From NCBI RefSeq assembly GCF_000472965.1, contig NZ_AXAU01000013.1, forward strand, positions 62,001 through 126,000: DNA of 64,000 nt. Reading direction: 5' to 3'. Source of the DNA: Bradyrhizobium murdochi (GTDB taxonomy: Bacteria; Pseudomonadota; Alphaproteobacteria; Rhizobiales; Xanthobacteraceae). The notes below the pieces were generated by a model. That model saw nothing but the letters and a program-made list of their open reading frames with translations, did not search any database and had not been told where the DNA came from. A program made the position numbers and the translations under genes. Below, piece after piece: positions 8,360 to 18,236 of the stretch; position 1 is the first letter of the stretch; each line of letters starts with the position of its first letter.

Positions 8360-8896
8360 ATGGCCATGTCAGACGACGATATCTTTACGCCGCCCCGTTC
8401 GCGTTCCGGACCATCGTCCCGGACGCGCGCGCCCGGACGTGGGCCGGTCATCGACCAGGAGGGGCGCGAACTCCCCGAGCCGAACCTGCATACGCGGTTT
8501 GAGGGAATGCGGTTCGATTTTGGTCATTCCGCCGCCAATCCGTTCGGCGAGTTGACGCGCGAGCAGCGGATCGCGCGGCTCGATGCCATCGCCAAATTGC
8601 TGGATGTCGCCTTCATCGTGCCCGGTACCAATTTCCGCTACGGCATCGACGGGCTGATCGGCCTGATCCCGGTGGTCGGCGACATCATCACGACGGCGAT
8701 CTCGCTGTGGGTGGTGCGCGAGGCGCGCGCGCTTGGCGCCCCCTGGCACATCACGGCGCGGATGCTGGCTAACGTTGCGGTTGACGGCGCGGTTGGCCTG
8801 GTGCCGGTCGCGGGCGACGCCTTCGACGTCATGTTCCGCGCCAACGTCCGCAATGTGCGCATGCTCAAGCGCTGGCTCGATAAGCAGCCGCGCTAA
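8360..8896 (+). CDS. DUF4112 domain protein
   Basis: This 178-residue protein starts MAMSDDDIF; a second ATG two codons later is equally possible. A proline- and serine-rich tail occupies about residues 1-60. The DUF4112 domain follows at about 75-175, built from two similar hydrophobic hairpins marked GLIPVVGD and GLVPVAGD. The family is membrane-associated and of unknown function. The longer frame opening at 7907 runs through a repeat and is not supported. A GC-rich hairpin follows the stop at once, but its T-run is oriented for the opposite strand. Confidence 0.8.
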   Translation: MAMSDDDIFTPPRSRSGPSSRTRAPGRGPVIDQEGRELPEPNLHTRFEGMRFDFGHSAANPFGELTREQRIARLDAIAKLLDVAFIVPGTNFRYGIDGLIGLIPVVGDIITTAISLWVVREARALGAPWHITARMLANVAVDGAVGLVPVAGDAFDVMFRANVRNVRMLKRWLDKQPR

Positions 8897-8930
8897 AGAA
8901 AAACGCCCCCGAAATGATTCCCGGGGGCGC
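8896..8930 (-). terminator. Rho-independent terminator
   Basis: Arms CGCCCCCG (8904-8911) and CGGGGGCG (8922-8929) enclose a 10-base loop. Read on the minus strand, the stem is followed by a T-rich run, so it terminates the 93-residue minus-strand gene. It may also stop the plus-strand DUF4112 transcript. Confidence 0.8.
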
Positions 8931-8952
8931 GCTGTTTGAAAAAGTGGAAGCT

Positions 8953-9234
8953 TTAGGCGGCGTCGGCCTTGTCGTCGGTGGCGGCCGGGCGCGGACGACG
9001 CGGCAGCGGGAACGCGTCGCTTTCATAGAGCGAGCGGATGCCGCTCTGGTCAAAGCGGGCTTCCTCGACCTGGAGATAGGCGCCATTCAGCGAGTCCGCA
9101 GGCAGCTCCTCGATCGCGAAGCGAACCGCTTCCGCCGCGGTGCCAAAACGCCGATAGGCAAACCCAGCCCGCTTCTTCTTGCGGATCGCGGCGGGAAACA
9201 GTTCGGCGGCGGTGTTGTAGCTGAATGGACGCAT
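8953..9234 (-). CDS. Conserved small hypothetical protein
   Basis: The frame is open from 9324, but ATG 9234 (MRPFSYNTAAELFPAA) gives a coherent 93-residue protein and avoids a low-complexity leader. Residues 15-70 look like a compact alpha/beta fold with AGFAYRRFGTAAEAVRFA and a conserved LYESDAF near residue 74. The tail is proline- and arginine-rich then acidic. It is soluble with no signal peptide. It resembles small proteins widespread in Bradyrhizobium, function unknown. A strong terminator lies just downstream. Confidence 0.65.
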   Translation of the reverse strand: MRPFSYNTAAELFPAAIRKKKRAGFAYRRFGTAAEAVRFAIEELPADSLNGAYLQVEEARFDQSGIRSLYESDAFPLPRRPRPAATDDKADAA

Positions 9235-9459
9235 GGACGGTGACCTCAATCTTTTTCGGCTCTCTTCGTGTGAGCAATGGGGATTGGATGACGGTGGGCC
9301 ACAGTGGCGGGCCGCGCCGTGCACGTCATTTCAGCGCCCAATATAAGCTTCTTTGACAAAAATGCGACCCCTGAAGACCGACTTCGGGGGTGATGATGAA
9401 TCCACGCATGGCTGCGGGAGGCGCAAATTAAATCAAGTTATTTCAATGGGTTCCATGGC

Positions 9460-9624
9460 TTACAGCTTGCCGAGCAGGACCAGGATCAGAAGCACGATTA
9501 AAATCACGCCACCGAGCCCCATCGTGGAATGGCCCCTGCCATAGCCATAGCCGCCGAAACGGCCGGAAAAGCCGCCCAGCAGGAAAATAATCAGAACGAT
9601 GATGAGTATCGTTCCAAGCGACAT
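9460..9624 (-). CDS. DUF3309 small membrane protein
   Basis: This 54-residue protein reads MSLGTILIIVLIIFLLGGF at its start, then a Gly/Tyr/Arg-rich loop (GRFGGYGYGRG), then a second hydrophobic helix ending LLGKL. The two helices and glycine-rich hinge are the DUF3309 pattern. Its function is unknown; relatives are found across Proteobacteria. It begins 10 bases downstream of the msrB stop on the same strand, so it is likely co-transcribed with msrB. Confidence 0.8.
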   Translation of the reverse strand: MSLGTILIIVLIIFLLGGFSGRFGGYGYGRGHSTMGLGGVILIVLLILVLLGKL

Positions 9625-9634
9625 TGCTCGGGGC

Positions 9635-10045
9635 TTATTTCGGCTGCAGCTTCAAGGCCGCCGAATTGATGCAGTAACGCAGGCCGGTCGGGCCGGGGCC
9701 GTCGTTGAAGACGTGGCCGAGATGGCCATTGCATTTCGAGCACAACACCTCGGTGCGGATCATGCCGTGGCTGAAATCGCGCTCCTCATCGATATGGCTG
9801 TCAACCGCAGGCTTCGTAAAGCTCGGCCAGCCGCATCCGGAATCGAACTTGGCATCGGATTCGAACAGCGTCTGGCCGCAGCCGGCGCAGGTATAGGTGC
9901 CCTTGCGGTGCTCGTGCTCATACTCGCCCGAGAACGGCCGCTCGGTCGCCTTCTCGCGCAGCACTGCGTACTGCATCGGCGTCAATTCCTTGCGCCATTC
10001 GGCCTCGCTCTTGACGACCTTGCCGGATGTCTTGGTCTCGGACAT
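9635..10045 (-). CDS. msrB: Peptide-methionine (R)-S-oxide reductase
   Basis: The 136-residue enzyme reduces methionine-R-sulfoxide in proteins, using thioredoxin. Zinc ligands are visible as C53/C56 and C102/C105. The catalytic cysteine is C125 in GLRYCINS, and the family block DSGCGWPSF is intact. There is no signal peptide, so it should be cytoplasmic. msrA lies upstream on the same strand with a dispersed repeat in the 109-base gap. The length is normal for stand-alone MsrB. Confidence 0.96.
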   Translation of the reverse strand: MSETKTSGKVVKSEAEWRKELTPMQYAVLREKATERPFSGEYEHEHRKGTYTCAGCGQTLFESDAKFDSGCGWPSFTKPAVDSHIDEERDFSHGMIRTEVLCSKCNGHLGHVFNDGPGPTGLRYCINSAALKLQPK

Positions 10046-10065
10046 GGAATCTCCTCAGGTTAGGT

Positions 10066-10149
10066 CGTCATTGCGAGCGAAGCGAAGCAATCCATATCTC
10101 GGCACTGGGATGGATGGATTGCTTCGTCGCTTCGCTCCTCGCAATGACG
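10066..10149. repeat. Palindromic dispersed repeat between msrA and msrB
   Basis: The element begins CGTCATTGCGAGCGAAGCGA and ends GCAATGACG, giving long complementary arms that can fold into one hairpin. The sequence type (with GCGAAGCAATCC) is a common REP-like element in Rhodopseudomonas and Bradyrhizobium. It sits between two genes of one pathway and could affect transcript stability. Confidence 0.8.
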
Positions 10150-10154
10150 AGGCG

Positions 10155-10874
10155 TCAATTGGTAGCCTTCGCATTGCGCACCAGCGTCGGCTTCTCGATG
10201 TAGTTCTCCGCAAAGATCTTCTTCAGATTCTCGATCTTCGGAATGTCGTTGAAGACAATATAGGGCTGGTTCGGGTGCAGCGTCAGGTAGTCCTGGTGAT
10301 AGTCTTCCGCCGGGTAGAACGCCTGCAGCGGGCCGACCTTGGTCACGATCGGCTTCTTGTACACCTTGGCGGCGGTGAGTTGGGCAATATAGGCCTCCGC
10401 CACCTTCTTCTGCTCGTCATTGATGGTGAAGATCGCCGAGCGATATTGCGTGCCGATGTCCGGGCCCTGGCGGTTCAACTGGGTCGGATCGTGCACGACC
10501 GAGAAGAAGATCTGCAGGATCTTGCCGTAGCTGATCTTCTTCGGATCGTATTTGATCTCGACCGCCTCGGCGTGTCCCGTCGTGCCGGTGCCGATCATGG
10601 TGTAGTTCGCGGTCATCTTGCTGCCGCCGGAATAGCCGCTCACCGCGTTGAGCACGCCGGCGGTGTGCTGGTACACGCCCTGCACGCCCCAGAAGCAGCC
10701 GCCGGCGATCACGGCGGTCTGGATACCGTCGGCAGCCTGAACGTCGACGGCAGGGGCCGGAATGACGACAGCCTCTTCCGAGGCGCGCGAAGGCGCGGCA
10801 GCGAAGGCCGCGACGGCCAGCGCGCCGATGGCGGCAGCGGCGAACGACAGGCGGCTGAAATGGCGAGGGGACAT
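10155..10874 (-). CDS. msrA: Peptide-methionine (S)-S-oxide reductase, exported form
   Basis: The 239-residue enzyme reduces methionine-S-sulfoxide. The catalytic C60 lies in GGCFWG. Family blocks SGYSGG, GHAEAVEIKYDP, FFSVVHDPTQLNRQGPDIGTQ and YHQDYL are intact. An N-terminal hydrophobic segment at 8-27 ending in PSRASEE looks like a cleavable signal peptide, so this MsrA probably acts in the periplasm, unlike the MsrB next to it. Its electron donor there is unknown. The C-terminal extension after about residue 215 is typical of alphaproteobacterial forms. Confidence 0.95.
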   Translation of the reverse strand: MSPRHFSRLSFAAAAIGALAVAAFAAAPSRASEEAVVIPAPAVDVQAADGIQTAVIAGGCFWGVQGVYQHTAGVLNAVSGYSGGSKMTANYTMIGTGTTGHAEAVEIKYDPKKISYGKILQIFFSVVHDPTQLNRQGPDIGTQYRSAIFTINDEQKKVAEAYIAQLTAAKVYKKPIVTKVGPLQAFYPAEDYHQDYLTLHPNQPYIVFNDIPKIENLKKIFAENYIEKPTLVRNAKATN

Positions 10875-11114
10875 GGTTTCCTCTTTCGGCGTTGGTTGGG
10901 GCAGTCTAGAGCGGGACCGGCGTTTCGCAATCGGCTCAATTCTCGCCGATGCCCATGATACGGCGCTGGCTGCGGATTGTTACGGGGTGCGCCACACGAG
11001 TTCGTGAATAGGGCCATCTGCCCCAACTATTTGGAGAGGTGATCTCGATCACTTGACCAGTGCGGGCCTGCCTTTCCACAATGAATCGGTGGTCGCGCGC
11101 CGTGACCAAAATCC

Positions 11115-12827
11115 ATGCGCCGGAGCGTTCCGCTGATGTTGCGGCACTTGTTGCTGGGTCTCGTCCTGCTTGTCGCCACCGGTCCCGCGCGGGCCGCGGG
11201 CGATGTCGAAACCTGCCGAAATAACTCGGCGGAACCGGCTGCCCGGCTCGCAGCCTGCGAAAGCGTGATTGCCGACGAGAAGATCACGGGGACCTCCAGG
11301 GCAGCCGCCTTCTGGTATCGCGGCGATTCACTGGTGAAGAAGCGCGATTACGATGGCGCAATCGCGGCGTTCACCGCCTCTCTCGAGATCGCGCCGCAGA
11401 ATATCAACATCATCAACGCGCGCGGCATTGCCTACAGCTACAAGGGCGACGACGAGCGTGCGCTCGCCGACTACGATCTTTGCCTGCAGTTGCGCTCGAG
11501 CTTCGGTAGTGCCTACAACAACCGCGGCGTCATCTTCATGCGCCGGGGCGAGCTGCAGCGGGCGCTCGATGAGTTCAACCTGGCGGTCAAACATATCTTC
11601 AATGACCAGAGCCGCTATCTGCACCACTACAACCGGGGCCGCCTGCACGGATTGATGAAGCTGTACGACGCCTCGCTCGCAGACTATGCCGAGGCGCAAA
11701 AGGTCAATCCCGACGGTCCGCACGTTCCGGCCTACCGATGCGTTACCTACACCAGCATGGGCAGGTTCGATGACGCGCTCGCCGACTGCAACGCAGCGCT
11801 GGCCAAGTCGCCGAACAACGTTTACGCGCTGACCAGCCGTGCCAATGCCTATCTCGGCAAGGGCAATCTCGACGCCGCGCTCAGCGACTACAACCAGGTG
11901 CTCAAGATCAATCCGAACTACGTCCGCGCCTATGTCGGCCGTGGACAGCTTTTCGAGAAACGCCGCAACCTCGCCGCCGCCCGCGCCGACTATCGCTCGG
12001 CGGCTAACGCGGTCGCGGCAAGACGCGAGGACATCGATACCACGCTTGCGCGTGGGATCGCCAAGGAGCGGCTGGAAGCCTTGCTGGGCACCGCCGCGCC
12101 GTCGACGCCACAACCGGCGGGGCCGCGCAAGGTCGCGCTGATCGTCGGTAACGGCGCCTACAAGAATGCCGCCCCGCTGGATAATCCGCCGCGCGATGCC
12201 AAACTGATCGCATCGACCTTTCGCGAGCTCGGCTTTGCCACGGTGACGCTGGCGCCCGATCTCACCCGGGATAAATTCTTCGCCGCCCTGCACGAGTTCG
12301 GCCTGGAGGCCGAAAAGGCGGATTGGGCTGTCGTCTACTATGCCGGTCACGGCATGGAGATCGGCGGCGTGAATTACCTGATCCCGGTCGATGCCAGGCT
12401 GAAGGCCGATAGTGACGCGGAGACGCAGGCGGTCGCGCTCGAGCAGGTGATCGCCGCGGTCGCCGGCGCGCGAAAGCTGCGGCTGGTGATGCTCGATGCC
12501 TGCCGCGACAATCCCTTCGAAAAGACCATGCAGCGAACGATTTCGCTAAAGCTGGTCAACCGCGGCTTCTCCAACATCGAGCCGGAAGCCGGCTTCATGG
12601 TGGTCTACGCCGCCAAGCATGGCGAGACCGCGCTTGACGGCGATTCCCTCAACAGCCCGTTCGCCACGGTGCTCGCGCGCGTCATCAAGGAGCCGAAGAT
12701 CGAGGTGCGCAAGCTATTCGACATCGTACGCGATGACGTCTGGAAGGTGACCAACCGCACGCAGCAGCCGTTCACCTATGGCTCATTGCCGGGGCGCGAG
12801 GATTTCTACTTCGTGGCGGGGCGATAA
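11115..12827 (+). CDS. Exported TPR-caspase (peptidase C14) protein
   Basis: This 570-residue protein has a signal peptide (about residues 8-27), then tetratricopeptide repeats from about 45 to 310, then a caspase-like domain at about 335-565. The catalytic dyad is visible as H412 in YYAGHGME and C463 in LDACRDNP. Such orthocaspases cleave after basic residues; the TPR part probably binds a partner or substrate. Its target is unknown. An alternative start is ATG 11136. It is monocistronic. The periplasmic location is inferred from the signal peptide. Confidence 0.88.
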   Translation: MRRSVPLMLRHLLLGLVLLVATGPARAAGDVETCRNNSAEPAARLAACESVIADEKITGTSRAAAFWYRGDSLVKKRDYDGAIAAFTASLEIAPQNINIINARGIAYSYKGDDERALADYDLCLQLRSSFGSAYNNRGVIFMRRGELQRALDEFNLAVKHIFNDQSRYLHHYNRGRLHGLMKLYDASLADYAEAQKVNPDGPHVPAYRCVTYTSMGRFDDALADCNAALAKSPNNVYALTSRANAYLGKGNLDAALSDYNQVLKINPNYVRAYVGRGQLFEKRRNLAAARADYRSAANAVAARREDIDTTLARGIAKERLEALLGTAAPSTPQPAGPRKVALIVGNGAYKNAAPLDNPPRDAKLIASTFRELGFATVTLAPDLTRDKFFAALHEFGLEAEKADWAVVYYAGHGMEIGGVNYLIPVDARLKADSDAETQAVALEQVIAAVAGARKLRLVMLDACRDNPFEKTMQRTISLKLVNRGFSNIEPEAGFMVVYAAKHGETALDGDSLNSPFATVLARVIKEPKIEVRKLFDIVRDDVWKVTNRTQQPFTYGSLPGREDFYFVAGR

Positions 12828-12832
12828 TTCGA

Positions 12833-12938
12833 CCCTCATGATGAAGAGGCGCGTCAGCGCCGTCTCGAACCATGTGGCCCAAGTGCTGCCGCGGCCATCC
12901 TTCGAGACGCGCGCGGTGCGCGCTCCTCAGGATGAGGT
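12833..12938. repeat. Dispersed palindromic repeat
   Basis: The ends ACCCTCATGATGA and CCTCAGGATGAGGT are imperfectly complementary, and the centre contains GGCCATCCTTCGAGACGC. This is a very frequent Bradyrhizobium intergenic element (from memory). It separates the convergent caspase and helicase genes. Confidence 0.7.
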
Positions 12939-12952
12939 CTGAATGCGTTGCT

Positions 12953-14068
12953 CTACACCACCACGCTCAGCCGCTTCGCCGCGCGCGTAATCCCCGTGTA
13001 CAGCCATCTGGCCCGGCTGTCCTGAAATGCAAAACTCTCGTCGAACAGCACCACGTCGTCCCATTGCGAGCCCTGCGACTTGTGCACGGTGAGCACGTAG
13101 CCATAGTCGAACTCGTCATAGGGCTTGCGCTGCTCCCACGGGATCGCCTCGATGCCGCCCTGGAAGCAATCGTGGCGCACCGAGACCTTGGTGACCTTGT
13201 GGCCGAACTCTTCGTCAGGCGACAGCCGCATGCTCAATACCTGCGATTTCGATCGCGGCTGGGTGCGCGACTTCACGCGCCACAGCCCGCCATTGAACAG
13301 GCCCTTCTTGCGGTTGTTGCGCAGGCACACCAGCTTGTCGCCGGCGACCGGCAGGGGATCCTCGATGCTCTGCTTCTGCCGTATCCGCATATTGTAGGCG
13401 CGGCGGGTGTTGTTGCGGCCGACCAGCACTTGGTCGGCGCTCATGACGCGGTCGGGATCGAGCTCGCCGCGCGGCACCACTTCACTCTCGCCGTGGCGGC
13501 CGATTTCGAGCTCGCGGCCCTCGCGAATGTCCATCGACATCCGCACGATCGGGTCGTCCTGCGCCTGCCGGTGCACCTCCGTCAGCATCGCGTCGGGCTC
13601 GCAATTGGTGAAGAAGCCGCCGCCCTGGATCGGCGGCAACTGCGCGGGGTCGCCGAGCACGAGCAGCGGACAGTCGAACGACATCAGGTCGCGGCCGAGT
13701 TCGGCGTCGACCATCGAACATTCGTCGATTACGATCAGTTTCGCCTTCGAAGCCGGCGCGTCGTCCCACAACTCAAAGCTCGGCTGCTCGACGCCGGATT
13801 CCTTGGCGCGATAGATCAGCGAGTGGATGGTGGAGGCGTTGTCACAACCCTTGTTGCGCATCACCAGCGCCGCCTTGCCGGTGAAGGCGGCATATTTCAC
13901 CTCGCCGTCTACGCCCTCGGCGATGTGCCGCGCCAACGTGGTCTTGCCGGTGCCGGCATAGCCGAACAGGCGGAACACCGGCGGCGTGCCGTTGCGGCCC
14001 GGCTTGGCCTTTAGCCATTCGGCGACGGCCTTCAGCGCGGAATCCTGATGCGGCGTAAAAATGGTCAT
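12953..14068 (-). CDS. RecD-like ATP-dependent DNA helicase (superfamily 1B)
   Basis: The frame opens at 14248, but ATG 14068 (MTIFTPHQDSALKAV) is the natural start, giving 371 residues. Walker A is GYAGTGKT at 36-43, Walker B is LIVIDECSMVD, and the C-terminal motif LTVHKSQGSQWDDV with YTGITRA is the UvrD_C_2 block. It is shorter than RecD and lacks a RecBCD-interacting N-terminus, so it resembles small stand-alone RecD-like or Dda-type helicases that act in repair or replication restart. No recB or recC is adjacent. Confidence 0.85.
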   Translation of the reverse strand: MTIFTPHQDSALKAVAEWLKAKPGRNGTPPVFRLFGYAGTGKTTLARHIAEGVDGEVKYAAFTGKAALVMRNKGCDNASTIHSLIYRAKESGVEQPSFELWDDAPASKAKLIVIDECSMVDAELGRDLMSFDCPLLVLGDPAQLPPIQGGGFFTNCEPDAMLTEVHRQAQDDPIVRMSMDIREGRELEIGRHGESEVVPRGELDPDRVMSADQVLVGRNNTRRAYNMRIRQKQSIEDPLPVAGDKLVCLRNNRKKGLFNGGLWRVKSRTQPRSKSQVLSMRLSPDEEFGHKVTKVSVRHDCFQGGIEAIPWEQRKPYDEFDYGYVLTVHKSQGSQWDDVVLFDESFAFQDSRARWLYTGITRAAKRLSVVV

Positions 14069-14265
14069 GGTGTCCAGATGGAGAGAAGAGCGGGCGGAAG
14101 GCCGCGACTCAACGGACTGTAAAGCTAACCATTCGCGCGTTCCATGCAAGACAACTTCCGTGACGCGGAATTGTCCCTTCGCGACCAAGGCTAGACTTGC
14201 GATTTGCGGAGCATACACTGCCCGAAAACGACAAACGGTCTTGAACAACAGTCTTGGGAGGCGTC

Positions 14266-15474
14266 ATGAAATTCGGCATCTTCTACGAGCTGCAATTGCC
14301 GCGTCCCTGGGAAGAGGGCGACGAGCTACGGCTCTACCAAAATGCGCTGACGCAACTCGAGACCGCCGACCGGCTCGGCTATGATTATGCCTGGGTGGTC
14401 GAGCATCATTTCCTGGAAGAATATTCGCACTCCCCCGCGCCGGAATCCTTTCTCGCCGCCGCCAGCCAGCGCACCAAAAATATCCGGCTTGGCCACGGCA
14501 TTTTCCAGCTCACGACCAACCATCCCGCGCGCGTCGCCGAACGTGTCGCGGTGCTTGATTTGCTCAGCAACGGCCGCTGCGAATTCGGCATGGGCGAGAG
14601 TGCCTCCATCACCGAACTGACGCCGTTCGGCCGCGACATGGAGACCAAGCGCGTGGTGTTCGAGGAGGCGGTTCAGGCGATCTTACCGATGTTCACGAAG
14701 GTCGGCACCGAGCATCACGGCAAGTATTTCGACATCCCCCTGCGCAATGTGGTTCCTAAGCCCGTTCAGAAGCCGCATCCGCCGCTGTGGATGGCGTGCT
14801 CGCAATTGCCGACCATCGAACGCGCCGGCCAGAACGGCTTCGGCGCGCTCGGCTTCCAGTTCGTCAGCGCGGAAGCGGCGCATGCCTGGGTGCATGCCTA
14901 TTACAATGCGATCACCAAGCGGCTGAAGAAACTTGCGGACTACGAGATCAACCCGAACATGGCGCTGGTGTCGTTCTTCATGTGCGCCAGGACCGATGAG
15001 GAGGCTCGAGCGCGCGCCGACGGCGCCACCTTCTTCCAGTTCGCGCTGCGATATTACGGCGCCTCGCAGAACCGCCAGCGTCCCGACCCCGGCACCGTCA
15101 ACATGTGGGATGAGTACAACAAATGGAAGCGTGAAAATCCCGAGGCGCAGGAGGCGGCCTTGCGCGGCGGCCTGATCGGGTCGCCGGAAACCATCCGCAA
15201 AAAGCTAAGACGTTTCCGCTCATCCCACATCGACCAGGTGATCCTGCTCAATCAGGCGGGCAAGAATACCCATGAGCAGATCTGCGATTCGCTGGAACTG
15301 TTCGCCAAAGAGGTGATGCCTGAGTTCCAGAACGATCCCGAACACGACGCCTGGAAGCAGGGCGTGATAAGCGGGGCGATCCAGCTCGAAGAGATCGACA
15401 CCGAGGCCTTTACGGATCGCTACGGCAAGCTCGCAATCAATGTCGCGCCGGCGCAGAAAGTGGCGGCGGGATAG
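14266..15474 (+). CDS. Luciferase-like (LLM class) flavin-dependent monooxygenase
   Basis: The protein has 402 residues from ATG 14266, which follows GGGAGG at good spacing; an in-frame TTG at 14254 is less likely. The fold is the bacterial-luciferase TIM barrel: MKFGIFYELQLPRPW, WVVEHHFLEEYS, IRLGHGI and NHPARVAERVAVLDLLSNGR are family blocks. It uses reduced FMN and oxygen; the substrate is not evident. No flavin reductase gene is adjacent. The small downstream membrane protein at 15540 may be co-transcribed. Confidence 0.88.
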   Translation: MKFGIFYELQLPRPWEEGDELRLYQNALTQLETADRLGYDYAWVVEHHFLEEYSHSPAPESFLAAASQRTKNIRLGHGIFQLTTNHPARVAERVAVLDLLSNGRCEFGMGESASITELTPFGRDMETKRVVFEEAVQAILPMFTKVGTEHHGKYFDIPLRNVVPKPVQKPHPPLWMACSQLPTIERAGQNGFGALGFQFVSAEAAHAWVHAYYNAITKRLKKLADYEINPNMALVSFFMCARTDEEARARADGATFFQFALRYYGASQNRQRPDPGTVNMWDEYNKWKRENPEAQEAALRGGLIGSPETIRKKLRRFRSSHIDQVILLNQAGKNTHEQICDSLELFAKEVMPEFQNDPEHDAWKQGVISGAIQLEEIDTEAFTDRYGKLAINVAPAQKVAAG

Positions 15475-15539
15475 AGGCTGGGCCGGCACCGCGCGCTATG
15501 TTAGCCTCGGCCGATGACGCAACGCGGTACGGCTATCTG

Positions 15540-15695
15540 ATGAAGCGATTGGCTACTTGGGTTTTCTACGGCATCGGCGCGCTCGCGATCGCCTATCTCG
15601 CGCTGTATGCCTATGCTGCTTTCACCGGGCGCGACCTGCAGCCCGGCGATCCCATTCACATTTTCCGTAAGCCCGATGCGCCGAGTTATTCGTAG
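15540..15695 (+). CDS. Single-span small membrane protein
   Basis: From ATG 15540 the product has 51 residues: a membrane helix at about 5-27 and a short tail GRDLQPGDPIHIFRKPDAPSYS. The longer frame from 15498 adds a leader without hydrophobic or basic character. It lies 65 bases after the monooxygenase gene and is followed by a dispersed repeat. It resembles tiny conserved Bradyrhizobium proteins of unknown function. Confidence 0.55.
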   Translation: MKRLATWVFYGIGALAIAYLALYAYAAFTGRDLQPGDPIHIFRKPDAPSYS

Positions 15696-15699
15696 ATGC

Positions 15700-15781
15700 C
15701 GTCATTCCGGGGCGATGCGCAGCATCGAACCCGGAATCTCGAGATTCCGGGTCTGGTCCTTCGGACCATCCCGGAATGACG
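15700..15781. repeat. Dispersed palindromic repeat
   Basis: Outer arms CGTCATTCCGG and CCGGAATGACG are complementary, and an inner inverted repeat ACCCGGAATCTCGAGATTCC is nested in the middle. It lies between the convergent small membrane protein and flbD genes and may fold as a long hairpin acting as a transcriptional boundary. Confidence 0.8.
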
Positions 15782-15808
15782 GAGACGCGATCATCGTCGC
15801 TTTGCGCT

Positions 15809-17188
<1,380 letters not shown>

Positions 17189-17239
17189 GTCTGTCTCCTG
17201 TCCGTCTGTTCGCGCCTCACGCGCGTATCGCCAAAATTG

Positions 17240-17590
17240 TTAGTTGCGTTCCGCCTTGATGATTTCCGTCATGGTCACGCCGAGCTTGTCTTCGACCAGC
17301 ACGACTTCGCCACGCGCCACTAGGCGGTTGTTGACGTAGATGTCGATGGCTTCGCCGACGCGGCGGTCGAGTTCGAGCACGGTGCCGGGTCCGAGCTTCA
17401 ACAGCTCCCCGACGTCCATCTTGGAGCGGCCGAGCACGGCCGAGACCTGCACGGGCACGTCGAATACGGCCTCGAGGTCGGCGGCGATGCGCGAGGCATT
17501 TTCGTCTTCGTTGTAGGCGAGATCGTCGACCGGCGGCGCATCCGCGGCGTTGAGATCGGGTAGCGGTACCTGTGCGTCGGTGTCACTCAT
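17240..17590 (-). CDS. fliN: Flagellar motor switch protein FliN
   Basis: The 116-residue protein is a C-ring component that binds CheY-P-responsive switch proteins and sets the direction of rotation. The C-terminal SpoA domain is intact (SKMDVGELLKLGPGTVLELD and VLVEDKLGVTMTEII). The N-terminal 40 residues are acidic and variable, as is usual. It follows fliH by 19 bases and precedes flbD by 51 bases on the same strand. Confidence 0.95.
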   Translation of the reverse strand: MSDTDAQVPLPDLNAADAPPVDDLAYNEDENASRIAADLEAVFDVPVQVSAVLGRSKMDVGELLKLGPGTVLELDRRVGEAIDIYVNNRLVARGEVVLVEDKLGVTMTEIIKAERN

Positions 17591-17609
17591 GGTTCAATCC
17601 TCATGGCCT

Positions 17610-18236
17610 TCACATTGCGGCCTGATCGCGGGACGCCAGATAGCGCCCGACGAGTTCGCTGATCTTCGCTTCGATGGCCGCGCGCTCCAGCACGACGCCG
17701 CCGTCGGCCCATTCGATCCGGCAGTCGCCGGTGGCGATGCCGGGCTCGGCCAGGATCACCAGCCGGCCCTCGAAGCCGCTTTGGGCCGCCTGACGTTCGA
17801 TCTTCTCACGGGCGGCCTCGTAGAGCTGGTCGTTGATGCGGACGACGAGATGCGGGGTGGCGACCAGATGCGAGAAGCAGTCGCTGACCAGCGCCATGAC
17901 CTCGCCGAGCGGTTCGCGGGCGATCAGCTCGCTACACAGCTTGCGCGCCACGGCGACCGCGACATCGACGGCCTCGGTTTCCATCCTGGCCTCGATGCCG
18001 GAGAAACGCGTGGCGATGCCCTTGATGGCGATGCCGATCTCTTCCAGCGCCAGCGCCGAGCGGCGGTCGCTCTCGACTTTGGCCTCGTGCTGGGCCGCTT
18101 CATAGCCGGCGCGGTAGGCACGTGCCTCGGCCTCCGCGACCTTCTGCGCGATCTCGGCGGCCGTGGCGGCACGCTCGCGCGTCCTGTCGGGCGCTGCGAA
18201 GTCGGTGTCGAACAGGAATTTTGCGGGTGCAGCCAT
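17610..18236 (-). CDS. fliH: Flagellar export ATPase regulator FliH-like
   Basis: This 208-residue protein is in the fliH position between fliG and fliN. A long charged, alanine-rich helix occupies about 20-85, and the C-terminal part (about 95-205) has the FliH/YscL pattern, including AREPLGEVMALV and RIEWADGGVVLERAAIEAKI. FliH docks the FliI ATPase to the export gate and C-ring. Its ATG overlaps the fliG stop by one base (TGATG), which indicates translational coupling. Confidence 0.87.
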   Translation of the reverse strand: MAAPAKFLFDTDFAAPDRTRERAATAAEIAQKVAEAEARAYRAGYEAAQHEAKVESDRRSALALEEIGIAIKGIATRFSGIEARMETEAVDVAVAVARKLCSELIAREPLGEVMALVSDCFSHLVATPHLVVRINDQLYEAAREKIERQAAQSGFEGRLVILAEPGIATGDCRIEWADGGVVLERAAIEAKISELVGRYLASRDQAAM

